Positions 17,154 to 26,183 of a stretch of 64,000 nt of DNA are shown in pieces. This DNA is from Sphingobacterium lactis (lineage in GTDB: Bacteria; Bacteroidota; Bacteroidia; Sphingobacteriales; Sphingobacteriaceae). Position numbers and translations under genes: made by a program. Positions within the stretch are counted from its first letter, which is position 1, and each line of letters opens with the position of its first letter. Location: positions 248,001 to 312,000 of the forward strand of contig NZ_CP049246.1 of the NCBI RefSeq assembly GCF_011046555.1. Reading direction: 5' to 3'. Below the pieces are notes generated by a model. It had not been told where the DNA came from, did not search any database, and saw nothing but the letters and a program-made list of their open reading frames with translations.

Positions 17154-18125
17154 ATGTTACACCGTCCTAGAAGAAACAGAAAATCCGCTGTTGTGCGCGA
17201 TATGATTCAGGAGAATCACCTTTTCGCCGCCAACCTGATTTTCCCATTGTTTATTGTAGATGGAGAGAACCAAAAAGTGGAAGTGAGCTCCATGCCAGGT
17301 ATCTACCGCTATTCCGTTGACAACCTGTTGCGGGAAGTGGAGAGCTGCATGAACCTGGGCCTGAAGGCATTCGACCTTTTCCCAGCTGTTGAGGAGTCCC
17401 TAAAGGATAAATACGCGACTGAAAGTTATAAAAAAGGCACCTTGTACCTGCGTGCCATCGAAGCAGTCAAAAAGAATTTCCCGGAAGCCTGCGTGGTCAC
17501 TGACGTGGCGATGGACCCGTACAGTTCGGATGGTCACGATGGTATTGTTGAAAATGGAGAGATCCTGAACGATGAGACCTTGGAGGTATTGGGTAAGATG
17601 GCTTTGGCACATGCCGAAAGTGGTGCTGACATTATCGCTCCTTCGGACATGATGGATGGACGCATCGGCTATTTACGCAATATCTTGGATGAAAATGGGT
17701 TCACCAATGTATCCCTAATGTCGTATACGGCGAAGTATGCTTCGGCATTTTATGGCCCATTCCGCGATGCCCTTGGATCCGCACCGAAAAAAGGAGATAA
17801 GAAAACCTACCAGATGAATCCCGCAAACAGTAAGGAGGCGTTGATCGAAGCACAGCTGGATACACAGGAAGGCGCTGACTTCCTGATGGTAAAACCAGGC
17901 CTTCCCTACCTGGATGTGATCCGCTTATTGGCGGATAACTTCGACCTGCCTATAGCGGCCTATAATGTTTCTGGCGAATATGCCATGCTGAAGGCTGCCA
18001 TTGCAAACGGCTGGTTAAGTGAGCAGGTTATTCTGGAAACACTATTGAGCTTCAAGCGCGCTGGCGCTACGTCCATCCTCACCTATCACGCCAAGGAAGT
18101 GATCGAAAAGGGTTGGGTAAAATAA
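17154..18125 (+). CDS. hemB: Delta-aminolevulinic acid dehydratase (porphobilinogen synthase)
   Basis: A 323-residue enzyme condensing two 5-aminolevulinates into porphobilinogen. The Schiff-base lysines are in SYTAKYASAFYGPFR (about residue 195) and FLMVKPGLPY (about 246). The metal-site region reads TDVAMDPYSSDGHDG and has no cysteines, so this is the Mg-type (Cys-less) rather than the zinc Cys-triad form, by comparison with known families. It is the last gene of the hem cluster, 57 bases after hemCD, and is followed by a strong terminator. Confidence 0.96.
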   Translation: MLHRPRRNRKSAVVRDMIQENHLFAANLIFPLFIVDGENQKVEVSSMPGIYRYSVDNLLREVESCMNLGLKAFDLFPAVEESLKDKYATESYKKGTLYLRAIEAVKKNFPEACVVTDVAMDPYSSDGHDGIVENGEILNDETLEVLGKMALAHAESGADIIAPSDMMDGRIGYLRNILDENGFTNVSLMSYTAKYASAFYGPFRDALGSAPKKGDKKTYQMNPANSKEALIEAQLDTQEGADFLMVKPGLPYLDVIRLLADNFDLPIAAYNVSGEYAMLKAAIANGWLSEQVILETLLSFKRAGATSILTYHAKEVIEKGWVK

Positions 18126-18135
18126 GACCTTGTAC

Positions 18136-18160
18136 ATGGAGCTCTACGAGCTCCATTTTT
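18136..18160 (+). terminator. Intrinsic terminator after hemB
   Basis: ATGGAGCTC pairs with GAGCTCCAT with a 3-base loop, followed by TTTTT. It ends 35 bases after the hemB stop. Confidence 0.85.
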
Positions 18161-18217
18161 ATGTGTGCCACATGCATATCAAATTGAGATTTATAAGTAA
18201 TAAATCAATTAATTGGC

Positions 18218-18225
18218 TATTTTTG
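18218..18225 (+). promoter_or_regulatory. -7 promoter box TATTTTTG upstream of asnS
   Basis: A TAnnTTTG match 47 bases before the asnS ATG. Confidence 0.55.
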
Positions 18226-18272
18226 TAGGCCTAAGCCTTTTATGGGCAACCATTAATATTATTTACTGAAAA

Positions 18273-19718
18273 ATGGAACATACGCGAATTAAAGAATTAT
18301 TAAAATCGGAAGATTTCGGAAAAGAGGTTATTGTCAAAGGATGGGTTCGTACCTTCCGTAACAATCAATTTATTGCCATCAATGACGGATCAACCATCAA
18401 TAATATTCAAGCGGTAGTTGATTTTGAAAATACCCCAGATGAGATACTGAAGCGCATTACCACAGGTGCTGCCGTACGTGTGCAGGGCGAGTTGGTCGAA
18501 TCGCAGGGAAAAGGTCAGAAAGTAGAGATTAAAGCAACTGAAGTTTCCATTATTGGGGAGTCCGATCCGGAGAAATATCCATTGCAACCGAAGAAACACA
18601 GCTTGGAGTTCCTACGTGAAATTGCACACTTGCGTTTCCGCACCGGTACGTTCAATGCGATCTTTAAGGTCCGCAATGCCTTATCTTTTGCCGTACACCA
18701 GTTCTTCAATGAACGCGATTTCGTGTACATGCATACGCCAATCATTACCGGTTCTGATGCTGAGGGTGCCGGAGAAATGTTCCGTGTAACGACGTTGGAC
18801 CTAAACAACATTCCACGTACAGCATCCGGTGATATCGACTTCAAAGAAGATTTCTTCGGGAAGTCCACCAACCTTACCGTTTCCGGACAGCTGGAAGGTG
18901 AATTGGCAGCCTTGGCTTTTGGAAACATCTATACCTTTGGCCCAACTTTCAGAGCTGAAAATTCCAATACAACACGCCACTTGGCAGAGTTCTGGATGAT
19001 CGAGCCTGAAATGGCATTCTATGAATTGGAAGACAACATGGACTTGGCAGAAAGTCTATTGAAATATGTCATCAAATATGCGTTGGATACCTGTCCAGAA
19101 GAAATTGAATTTTTGAAAAACCGACTGTTGGAAGAAGAGAAATCAAAACCTCAGGCTGAACGTTCGGAGATGGATTTGGTAGAAAAACTGAACTTTGTCA
19201 TCAACAACGATTTCGAACGTGTGACCTATACCGATGCCGTAGACATATTGAAGAAAAGTAAACCGAACCAAAAGAAACAATTCAAGTACTTGATCGAAGG
19301 TTGGGGAGCTGACCTGCAATCGGAACACGAGCGCTATTTGGTTGAGAAACACTTCAAGAAACCGGTGATCCTAACAGACTATCCACGCGAGATCAAGTCC
19401 TTCTACATGAAGCAGAACCCGATCGATGCGGAAGGCAGACAGACCGTTCGTGCCATGGATATCCTGTTCCCAGGAATCGGAGAAATGGTGGGCGGTTCCC
19501 AACGTGAAGAGAACTTGGAAAAATTATTGACCCGAATGGAAGAGGTTGGTATTCCGGCGGAGGAAATGGAGTGGTTCTTGGATACCCGTCGTTTTGGTTC
19601 CGTTCCACATTCCGGATTCGGTGTCGGCTTCGAACGTCTGGTCTTGTTTACCACAGGGATGACCAACATTCGCGACGTGATTCCTTTCCCAAGAACACCG
19701 AACAACGCAGAATTCTAA
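18273..19718 (+). CDS. asnS: Asparaginyl-tRNA synthetase
   Basis: A 481-residue class IIb aminoacyl-tRNA synthetase charging tRNA(Asn). The N-terminal OB-fold anticodon-binding domain covers about residues 15-110 ([20 protein letters not shown]). The catalytic core shows motif 2, [22 protein letters not shown], and motif 3, [12 protein letters not shown], near the C-terminus. AsnRS rather than AspRS is supported by the [16 protein letters not shown] region and overall layout. Single-gene unit with its own promoter and terminator. Confidence 0.95.
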   Translation: MEHTRIKELLKSEDFGKEVIVKGWVRTFRNNQFIAINDGSTINNIQAVVDFENTPDEILKRITTGAAVRVQGELVESQGKGQKVEIKATEVSIIGESDPEKYPLQPKKHSLEFLREIAHLRFRTGTFNAIFKVRNALSFAVHQFFNERDFVYMHTPIITGSDAEGAGEMFRVTTLDLNNIPRTASGDIDFKEDFFGKSTNLTVSGQLEGELAALAFGNIYTFGPTFRAENSNTTRHLAEFWMIEPEMAFYELEDNMDLAESLLKYVIKYALDTCPEEIEFLKNRLLEEEKSKPQAERSEMDLVEKLNFVINNDFERVTYTDAVDILKKSKPNQKKQFKYLIEGWGADLQSEHERYLVEKHFKKPVILTDYPREIKSFYMKQNPIDAEGRQTVRAMDILFPGIGEMVGGSQREENLEKLLTRMEEVGIPAEEMEWFLDTRRFGSVPHSGFGVGFERLVLFTTGMTNIRDVIPFPRTPNNAEF

Positions 19719-19740
19719 ACAAGAATGAACATAAAAAACA

Positions 19741-19775
19741 AAAACCGTCAACCAAACTTCTGTTGACGGTTTTTG
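19741..19775 (+). terminator. Intrinsic terminator after asnS
   Basis: AAAACCGTCAAC pairs with GTTGACGGTTTT (12-bp stem, 9-base loop) with a T-rich tail. Confidence 0.85.
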
Positions 19776-19818
19776 TTTACCTATACAGAACCAATTGCAT
19801 TAGAGAAAAGGAGCAGAC

Positions 19819-20439
19819 ATGTTAATCAAGATCTACAACGATAACCCGAATCCAAAAGCCATTCAAGAAGCAGTGGATATACTCCGCAAGGGCGGTGTCA
19901 TCATCTACCCAACCGATACGGTTTACGGTATTGGCTGTGATATCACCAATCATAAGGCCATTGAAAAGGTGTGTGCCATCCGCGGGATCAAACCGGAGAA
20001 GTCCAACCTATCCTTTATCTGTCACGATCTGACGGACATCTCGCAATACACCAAGCCTTTCGATACCACCGTATTCCGTGTATTGAAAAAGGCGCTCCCC
20101 GGTCCTTTTACCTTTATCTTCAATGCCAGCGGACAGGTTCCGAAGCTGTTGAGCTCCAAAAAGAAGACCGTGGGTATCCGTATTCCCGACAACAACATTG
20201 TTCGCGATATCGTGAGGGAATTGGGCAATCCGATCGTTACGACCTCCATTCATGATGAGGATGAAATCATCGAATATTCCACCGATCCGGAATTGATCTA
20301 CGAAAAATACCAGGATAAGGTTGATTTGGTGATCGATGGTGGCTATGGCGATAATGTGGCCTCGACGGTTGTGGATGTGACATCCGGCGATTTCGAGATC
20401 CTCAGGGAAGGCAAGGGCGATCTGGAGCAATACCTATAG
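19819..20439 (+). CDS. YrdC/YciO-family L-threonylcarbamoyladenylate synthase-like protein
   Basis: A 206-residue member of the Sua5/YciO/YrdC family. TsaC members make threonylcarbamoyl-AMP for the t6A base of tRNA. Visible motifs are IIYPTDTVYGIGCDI near the N-terminus, LPGPFTFIFNAS, and VGIRIPDNNIVRDI. The C-terminal half (TSIHDEDEIIEYSTDPELIY, then VDLVIDGGYG) is closer to the YciO branch, whose role is less certain than TsaC. Its 3' end overlaps the 3' end of the convergent SRPBCC gene by six bases. Confidence 0.85.
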   Translation: MLIKIYNDNPNPKAIQEAVDILRKGGVIIYPTDTVYGIGCDITNHKAIEKVCAIRGIKPEKSNLSFICHDLTDISQYTKPFDTTVFRVLKKALPGPFTFIFNASGQVPKLLSSKKKTVGIRIPDNNIVRDIVRELGNPIVTTSIHDEDEIIEYSTDPELIYEKYQDKVDLVIDGGYGDNVASTVVDVTSGDFEILREGKGDLEQYL

Positions 20440-20874
20440 GCTGGACTCCACACGTTCCTTGATGGCCCTATTAAAGGCCTCAAAACCCAACTTGGTATTG
20501 CCATGGATCATCTTCTTCATAAAAGGCACCAATAGACCACTGAACTTTTCCCCCTGGATGAGTTCCGTTTGCCCGTTCGACAAGCTTTCCAATCGAAAAT
20601 AATGCTCCCCATCGAAAATCCCATTCAAGAGTAAACGTCCCTTCCATCGCAATTCCCGATTGGCATCGATCTTCAGAAAAATAGGATTCATGGTGATACT
20701 GGTCCCTCCAGGTTGCGTCAGCAATACCTTCGTGCGCTGCCCAACTTTCGGTGTTCCAAAAAATTCAGCAATTGTCGGACTCCAAGTGGGGTAGGCTTGA
20801 AAATCGCTCAATACCGCCCATACAGCATCAATAGGGGCATCAATACGGATATGTGTTTCTATTTGCTCGTTCAT
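20434..20874 (-). CDS. SRPBCC (START/Bet v1-like) domain protein
   Basis: A 146-residue single-domain protein starting MNEQIETHIRIDAPIDAVWA, typical of polyketide-cyclase/SRPBCC proteins that bind a hydrophobic ligand in a helix-grip fold. The phrase VLSDFQAYPTWSP and the C-terminal GFEAFNRAIKERVE fit the family. The ATG at 20874 is chosen over a GTG at 20907 that would add 11 unrelated residues. It is downstream of a Crp-like regulator on the same strand. Ligand unknown. Confidence 0.82.
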   Translation of the reverse strand: MNEQIETHIRIDAPIDAVWAVLSDFQAYPTWSPTIAEFFGTPKVGQRTKVLLTQPGGTSITMNPIFLKIDANRELRWKGRLLLNGIFDGEHYFRLESLSNGQTELIQGEKFSGLLVPFMKKMIHGNTKLGFEAFNRAIKERVESSL

Positions 20875-20941
20875 ACCCAAAGGTAGGGCGCAATTCTCCA
20901 AAGCCACTTGACAAAAATCAAGAAGAAAAATTTACAGGAAA

Positions 20942-21508
20942 TCAGTTAGCTAGTTTGTTCCGGATTCTACTCAGCGTTTCCGGGCTCATTCCGAGTACGG
21001 AAGCAATATATTGCAGGGGCACCTGATTGAACAGGGATTTATGCTGCTCGAAATAGCGAATATAACGTTCCTCTGCCGAGCGTGCTATAAAGTCGAACAC
21101 ACGGCTTTCCAGTACCATAAAGCATTTGGCTATAAAGCGTTTCTCCAAGATGTTCCAATCGGGAATTTCCTGCTGAACTTCCAGATAGGCCTGTTTATCC
21201 AAGGTCCAAACCGTCGCCGGGGTAAGGGCTTCGATGGAATAATTGGCTGGATTTCCGAAAAAGAAGGAGCTCAGATCCGTAACAAAGTATCCCTTGCCAC
21301 CCATCCATTGCGTGACCTCACGCGATTCCGTAAGCTTAAATACCCGAAAGATACCGTCCTCGATAAAACTCAACCGACCGCACAACTTCCCCTCCGTAGC
21401 CAAAAGCGTATTCTTTTCAAAGGTTTCCTGCCTGAATTTGGACAGGATGAGATCGGCCTGTGCGTCCGACACCTCAAACAGCTGAAACAATTGATCTTTG
21501 ATATCCAT
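20942..21508 (-). CDS. Crp/Fnr-family transcription regulator
   Basis: A 188-residue protein with an N-terminal cyclic-nucleotide-binding-like beta barrel (KNTLLATEGKLCGRLSFIEDG, residues about 34-54) and a short C-terminal helix-turn-helix (VPLQYIASVLGMSPETLSRI, about 163-182). There is no Cys cluster for an iron-sulfur centre, so it is not Fnr-like in sensing. This size and layout are common in Bacteroidota Crp-family proteins. It starts two bases after the stop of the EamA transporter gene, so the two are co-translated and the regulator may control this small operon. Confidence 0.85.
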   Translation of the reverse strand: MDIKDQLFQLFEVSDAQADLILSKFRQETFEKNTLLATEGKLCGRLSFIEDGIFRVFKLTESREVTQWMGGKGYFVTDLSSFFFGNPANYSIEALTPATVWTLDKQAYLEVQQEIPDWNILEKRFIAKCFMVLESRVFDFIARSAEERYIRYFEQHKSLFNQVPLQYIASVLGMSPETLSRIRNKLAN

Positions 21509-21510
21509 AG

Positions 21511-22407
21511 CTATACTTTTAGCACCCTATTGCGCTTCCGCTCATAAATATAAGCAACATTAAATAGGATAATGGCCAGGAAGATCATCGAAAAAGCAAT
21601 AATCTGGAAGGTATTGATCTGCTCATGGTAAAAGAAAACAGCCAAGAAGAAACTGATGATGGGATTGATATAGAGCAGGATGCCCACAACCGAAGAATCC
21701 AAGCCCTTGAGTGCAAAAATATTCAGGAACAGCGGAAGAATGGTGTAAAACACAGCAATAATAAGGATAAATCCATAAAATTCGTTGGTCTTCGGTGCCG
21801 TTACATCGATTAAACCCATGACGGGAAGAATCAGGATGGTGCCCACCACGATGTGTATTGTCAGGGAAAAGAACCTATCGATCTGGAATGTATTCTTCTG
21901 CAGGATTAGGTAGGTCGCATAGGACAGGGCGATAAAGAAACTGTACACCAAATCTATAAAATGTCCATAGGCCATGAGAATACAGGCCAGTACAAATAGG
22001 ATGACCGCAATCCATTGACCCCTGTTTAGGTGTTCCCTGAGGAAGATATTGGCCAGGATGGTGGTCAGAATGGGACATATAAAATAAGCCAGGGAAGTCG
22101 CATTCACACTGACGGAATTCATGACGTAGATAAAAGAGAACCAATTGAGTCCCAATAGGATTGCACTCGCAACGACGTTGATCAGCAATCTGGTTCTGTC
22201 TCGGGAACTGATGGATTTAATATATCGAATGCTTTCCAGGGTTTGTTTTCTCCGAAAAAGGAAACAGGCCAAGAGGATACAGACGGAGGCAAAGGTAACA
22301 CGGTAGAACAGGATATCTAAGGCGCCGAATTCACTGAGCGGTTTGAGCACCAGGGCAAATGTTCCCCAGATTACAAAACCTAACAGTGCAGATAGGTAAT
22401 ATTTCAT
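21511..22407 (-). CDS. EamA-family transporter (RarD-like)
   Basis: A 298-residue inner-membrane protein with about ten hydrophobic helices arranged as two EamA repeats. The beginning MKYYLSALLGFVIWGTFALV, followed by the FYRVTFASVCILL helix, resembles the RarD branch of drug/metabolite transporters. The C-terminus is positively charged (YERKRNRVLKV). Substrate unknown. It lies 25 bases after dciA and directly before the Crp-like gene. Confidence 0.85.
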   Translation of the reverse strand: MKYYLSALLGFVIWGTFALVLKPLSEFGALDILFYRVTFASVCILLACFLFRRKQTLESIRYIKSISSRDRTRLLINVVASAILLGLNWFSFIYVMNSVSVNATSLAYFICPILTTILANIFLREHLNRGQWIAVILFVLACILMAYGHFIDLVYSFFIALSYATYLILQKNTFQIDRFFSLTIHIVVGTILILPVMGLIDVTAPKTNEFYGFILIIAVFYTILPLFLNIFALKGLDSSVVGILLYINPIISFFLAVFFYHEQINTFQIIAFSMIFLAIILFNVAYIYERKRNRVLKV

Positions 22408-22432
22408 TTTACGGGATTAAACACGTATGGTT

Positions 22433-22747
22433 CTAAAGAATCACAAATTCCTCAACAACGACCTTGCCCACATATTCGTTCACACGCCCGATGATCTGCC
22501 GGCGCATCATTGCCAGCTCATTCTTGATGACAGCTGACTCTACACGCACGAACAGTTTCTTATCCTTAATATAAATTTGTTGGGTTCGGTTGGCGATTGC
22601 TTTTCCAATAAGATCCGGCCACGCGGTTATGATCGATGTTTCATCGTACCGCTTCCGTAGACGATACACATCCAGCAGCTTTTCAACCGCCTGCTTGATG
22701 GTAATATCATCACTTCTCCGAAACGCATCATCATTATACTTCGCCAT
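22433..22747 (-). CDS. DUF721/DciA-family protein
   Basis: A 104-residue protein starting MAKYNDDAFRRSDDITIKQA, with ITAWPDLIGKAIANRT and a C-terminal VRVESAVIKNELAMMR, matching the DUF721 pattern. Proteins of this family include DciA, the replicative-helicase operator found where DnaC is absent. The ATG at 22747 is preferred; an in-frame start at 22825 would lie deep inside recF. It overlaps the end of recF by 14 bases, and this coupling with recF supports a role in replication. Direct function is inferred from the family. Confidence 0.85.
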   Translation of the reverse strand: MAKYNDDAFRRSDDITIKQAVEKLLDVYRLRKRYDETSIITAWPDLIGKAIANRTQQIYIKDKKLFVRVESAVIKNELAMMRRQIIGRVNEYVGKVVVEEFVIL

Positions 22748-23843
22748 TGACCTGACCTCCTTGTATGTCAAAGATACGAATTGGTTTGCCAATCTCTTGG
22801 AATATTTTCTGAATCCGGTCGGCATCGGTATCGGTCAGGAATATCTGCCCGAACTCATCCTCGGAAACCAATTGCATCAACTTCTTGGTGCGCAGCTCAT
22901 CAAGCTTATCGAAGATATCATCCAACAGCAGCAGGGGCTTGTACTGTTTTCTATTTTTCAGGAAAGCATATTGGGCCAATTTCAGCGCAATCAGGAAGGA
23001 TTTCTGTTGTCCCTGTGAGCCGAACTTCTTCAGCGGCATCCCTTCATGGATACTGAAGATCAGGTCATCCTTATGGATACCGACCGTCGTTCGTTCCAAG
23101 GCTCGATCCTTATCCAACTGGCTATTCAGCAAGTCTAGGAAATCGTGTTTCTGGAGCTGGGATTCGTACACAAGTTCAACCATCTCGGCATCCTCCGATA
23201 GGAATTGGTAATAACGCTTGAATTCAGGAAGAAATTCATCCATGAATTGCTGTCGGCGCCGGAAGATTTTCTCCCCCGCGTCCACCAATTGCAGGTTCAG
23301 TACCTCCAAAAGGCCAATATCGAAAACCCCTGTTTCCTTAATGTTCTTCAGCACCGTATTCCGGTGCAACAGGATTCGGTTATAGGTAATCAGGAGGTCC
23401 AGGTATTGATTATCGGTTTGGGAGATGACATTATCGACAAACTTCCGCCGCTCTTCACTCCCATCCATAATGATAAAACTATCATTCGGAGAGACCATGA
23501 CCAAGGGAAACTGCCCGATATGATCGGCCAAGCGGCCATAATCTTTCTTGTTCTTCTTGAATTGCTTTTTCTGGTTCCGCTTGATGCTGCAGGATACCAC
23601 ATCGCAGATCAGCTCTTTATCGAATTGCCCCTGTACCATAAACCAGTCCTCCCCTTTTTTGATGTGTTGGGAATCAATGGGGTTGAAATAGGATTTACAG
23701 AGGGACAGGTAATGGATGGCATCCAATAAGTTGGTTTTCCCGGAGCCATTCTGCCCAGTAAAGGCATTGGTCTCGGGAAGAAACTCGAGGGATGAATCCG
23801 TATAATTCTTAAAATTTAATACTGAAAGTTGCTTTAGCCACAT
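22734..23843 (-). CDS. recF: DNA replication and repair protein RecF
   Basis: A 369-residue SMC-like ATPase that loads RecA at single-strand gaps together with RecO and RecR. Walker A is GQNGSGKTN at about residues 30-38; the ABC-type signature region reads KFGSQGQQKSFLIALKLAQ, and Walker B is PLLLLDDIFDKLD. Length is standard. A TAnnTTTG box lies seven bases upstream of the ATG, so the message would be nearly leaderless. DciA follows with a 14-base overlap. Confidence 0.95.
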   Translation of the reverse strand: MWLKQLSVLNFKNYTDSSLEFLPETNAFTGQNGSGKTNLLDAIHYLSLCKSYFNPIDSQHIKKGEDWFMVQGQFDKELICDVVSCSIKRNQKKQFKKNKKDYGRLADHIGQFPLVMVSPNDSFIIMDGSEERRKFVDNVISQTDNQYLDLLITYNRILLHRNTVLKNIKETGVFDIGLLEVLNLQLVDAGEKIFRRRQQFMDEFLPEFKRYYQFLSEDAEMVELVYESQLQKHDFLDLLNSQLDKDRALERTTVGIHKDDLIFSIHEGMPLKKFGSQGQQKSFLIALKLAQYAFLKNRKQYKPLLLLDDIFDKLDELRTKKLMQLVSEDEFGQIFLTDTDADRIQKIFQEIGKPIRIFDIQGGQVNGEV

Positions 23844-23850
23844 GGAAAAA

Positions 23851-23858
23851 CAAAGATA
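23851..23858 (-). promoter_or_regulatory. -7 promoter box TATCTTTG upstream of recF
   Basis: An exact TAnnTTTG match on the minus strand, seven bases from the recF ATG. The predicted transcript begins at or just before the start codon. Confidence 0.65.
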
Positions 23859-23879
23859 CGCTTTTTTGCTCGGCGATGC

Positions 23880-24188
23880 TTACTTCACTTCTTCAAAGTC
23901 AATAAACTCACCAGCAGTCTCTGTGCCCTTGCGGTCCTTGCTTTCTTTAGGCGGCATATAATCTACACGGACTTTACCGTCAGCACGCGTTGAATTGGTC
24001 TGTCTGAATTGGCCAAACGGATCACCGTAGCCTTGTTGGCTAGGTCCGCCATTGGCATATTGCCCCTGTTGTCCGTTCACAATCTTCTCAGCTACCTTCC
24101 GCATAAAGAAAGGCATCAACAGACGCATACCAAATTTAAAGAGGTAATAAAATAATACTACTGATATAAGGAAATAGATAAATGTCAT
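23880..24188 (-). CDS. DUF4834-like small membrane-anchored protein
   Basis: A 102-residue protein with an N-terminal hydrophobic segment (residues 2-29), then a Gln/Gly-rich low-complexity linker (NGQQGQYANGGPSQQGYG) and a C-terminal acidic motif AGEFIDFEEVK. This layout matches Bacteroidota DUF4834 proteins as I know them; their function is unknown. It has its own TAnnTTTG box 16 bases upstream. Confidence 0.72.
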   Translation of the reverse strand: MTFIYFLISVVLFYYLFKFGMRLLMPFFMRKVAEKIVNGQQGQYANGGPSQQGYGDPFGQFRQTNSTRADGKVRVDYMPPKESKDRKGTETAGEFIDFEEVK

Positions 24189-24204
24189 TTCTAATGCTTT
24201 TTAC

Positions 24205-24212
24205 CAAATTTA
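24205..24212 (-). promoter_or_regulatory. -7 promoter box TAAATTTG upstream of the DUF4834 gene
   Basis: A TAnnTTTG match on the minus strand, 16 bases before the ATG at 24188. Confidence 0.55.
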
Positions 24213-24270
24213 CTAAATATTTAAACCCGATGGGAAGGCGATTGTCAACAAAATATCAGTTAACATTTTT

Positions 24271-24762
24271 TTACGATTGCCCTTTTGCTTGCTGAACAGC
24301 CATCAAAAATTGCTGAGGCTGCTGAGAACCAATCACATAGATCAACCCATCCTTATCCGTCAACCATACCGCCTCTTTACCACCTGAATAGAAACGGATC
24401 TTGCCATTCTTATGCAGATTGTAAACAGGGTTGTTGAAGATGAAGCTGGAATACCGTTTCTTTTCCATTTTAACAATGGAATTCAGATCGATCTTCACCA
24501 AACTGGTCGTCCATAGACCGCTCAAAATAACATGGGTCTTGGTGACCTGTGTGCGGTAATTCACCATATAGAGCATGATAATCGATACGATCAGAATGCT
24601 CACGCCCACAATAAAGAACAACTGTTGCGAAACAACATGCTCCCAATTGATATAATAAGCAACAAAGCAGAACAGTGCCAGGATCAAGCGAACACTGATC
24701 CACGTACCGTCCCTGCCGAGGTATTGCTTCTCCTGAAACAAGATTTGATCGTCCATATCCAT
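24271..24762 (-). CDS. Two-segment membrane protein of unknown function
   Basis: A 163-residue protein with two adjacent hydrophobic helices (about residues 21-38 and 47-66) followed by a soluble beta-rich part (TQVTKTHVILSGLWTTSLVK onward) that has the look of a small PH-like domain. Its ATG overlaps the stop of tilS by one base (TAATG), so translation is coupled to tilS. Family not firmly recognised. An in-frame ATG two codons downstream is an alternative start. Confidence 0.7.
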   Translation of the reverse strand: MDMDDQILFQEKQYLGRDGTWISVRLILALFCFVAYYINWEHVVSQQLFFIVGVSILIVSIIMLYMVNYRTQVTKTHVILSGLWTTSLVKIDLNSIVKMEKKRYSSFIFNNPVYNLHKNGKIRFYSGGKEAVWLTDKDGLIYVIGSQQPQQFLMAVQQAKGQS

Positions 24763-26087
24763 TATTTACATACTAAAGTAAGGACTTTCTTTGTATTTTC
24801 TGTTACCCTGTACCGATTATCTAAGCGTTTCCCTACGATCCAAATCACCTCCCCATTGCCATTGATCAACAAGGGTATCTCCTCCTTTTCAAACCGATTG
24901 ATTTTTAAACCGATAAAAAAATCGCTTACTTTCTTACGCCCCGACATGCCAAGCGGTACAAAATAGTCGCCCTGTTGCCAGGTCCTTATCGTCAATGGGA
25001 ATTGCAATAATGCCGCATCCACCTGTACATTATCCATTCCAAGGGAATAACCGATTACTTCCTCCGGACGCATACTGAATACCCGATCATGCCAAGCGAG
25101 TGTATCTTCGGACAAATGCCACGTCATCTGGGCAGCTCCAGCTTCCTTTTTCCGGCGGATCAATAACTGATTCCGATCCAGCAGTAGCTCATGACTCGGC
25201 GATTCAAACCGCTGCCCCATTTCCCGGTCCAAAACCTGCAGGACATCTTCCAAGGTGCTTTTCAGAAATCCAAAAGGCTTCAACAGTTCAAAAAACAGAT
25301 AGGCCGAAGGGATATGTGCTTTTAGCTGATCCTTTTCCAGAAAGATCCATCCATCTTGTTCTGTAAAAAGTTGATCGCGTAGCCGCGACACATGGTCTTG
25401 GATAAACCCATAGCTTTCCTCGAAATGTGCAATATTCTGCAGCATGATTTCGGCAAAGTGCGGTTGAATCTCCTCAAACTTGGGGATAATCTCCAATCTG
25501 ATCTTATTCCGCGCGTATTTCGTGGAAAAGTTGGACTGATCATCGCGGAAGGGAATGTTATATTCCTCCACGGCCTTGCGCACCTGTTCGGCAGAAAGTT
25601 CCAATAACGGTCGAATAACCTGTCCCTGTTTGGGTTTTATGCCCGTTAGGCCTTGAATTCCTGTCGTTCGGGTCAGGTTGAGCAGCACCGTCTCCACTTG
25701 ATCGTTGGCATGCTGACCAATGGCAATGACAGCACATCCCTCCTGTTGCCGCAACGCTTCAAACCACGTATAGCGCAGTTCACGCGCGGCCATCTGAATG
25801 GATATCTTGTGTACGGAAGCATGTGCTTCCGTATCAAAATGGTTGACAAAAATTGGGAATTGAAGGGTTTCTGCAAATTCGCGAACCAACTCTTCATCAA
25901 GATCCGATTCCTTACCGCGCAATTGAAAATTGCAGTGCGCGACGATAGCGTCATAACCCATTGCCTTGAAAACGTAGGCCATCAACATGGAATCCTTACC
26001 GCCACTGACCGCCAAAAGCACCCGATCTTGGGGACTTAAAAGCTGCTTTTCAGCAATAAATTCTCGTAAACAATCTACAACTGTCAT
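24762..26087 (-). CDS. tilS: tRNA(Ile)-lysidine synthase
   Basis: A 441-residue N-type ATP-pyrophosphatase that attaches lysine to C34 of the CAU-anticodon tRNA(Ile), changing it to read AUA. The PP-loop SGGKDS is at residues 28-33, and the family block GQHANDQVETVLLNLTRTTG follows. The C-terminal half has the substrate-binding domain, ending GRKKVSDFFIGLKINRFEKE. The promoter box lies only four bases upstream of the ATG, suggesting a leaderless message. It diverges from the OstA-like gene. Confidence 0.95.
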   Translation of the reverse strand: MTVVDCLREFIAEKQLLSPQDRVLLAVSGGKDSMLMAYVFKAMGYDAIVAHCNFQLRGKESDLDEELVREFAETLQFPIFVNHFDTEAHASVHKISIQMAARELRYTWFEALRQQEGCAVIAIGQHANDQVETVLLNLTRTTGIQGLTGIKPKQGQVIRPLLELSAEQVRKAVEEYNIPFRDDQSNFSTKYARNKIRLEIIPKFEEIQPHFAEIMLQNIAHFEESYGFIQDHVSRLRDQLFTEQDGWIFLEKDQLKAHIPSAYLFFELLKPFGFLKSTLEDVLQVLDREMGQRFESPSHELLLDRNQLLIRRKKEAGAAQMTWHLSEDTLAWHDRVFSMRPEEVIGYSLGMDNVQVDAALLQFPLTIRTWQQGDYFVPLGMSGRKKVSDFFIGLKINRFEKEEIPLLINGNGEVIWIVGKRLDNRYRVTENTKKVLTLVCK

Positions 26088-26091
26088 TGTT

Positions 26092-26099
26092 CAAAATTA
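26092..26099 (-). promoter_or_regulatory. -7 promoter box TAATTTTG of tilS
   Basis: A TAnnTTTG match on the minus strand, four bases before the tilS ATG. Confidence 0.6.
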
Positions 26100-26170
26100 C
26101 AGATAATAAATATTCTTGCTACCAAGGCATTAAAATTTATTGTTTAACAATTTTTTGCTAATTAATTCTA

Positions 26171-26178
26171 TATTTTTG
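26171..26178 (+). promoter_or_regulatory. -7 promoter box TATTTTTG of the OstA-like gene
   Basis: A TAnnTTTG match on the plus strand, five bases before the GTG start at 26184. With the facing tilS box, it makes a compact divergent promoter pair. Confidence 0.55.
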
Positions 26179-26183
26179 CGCTT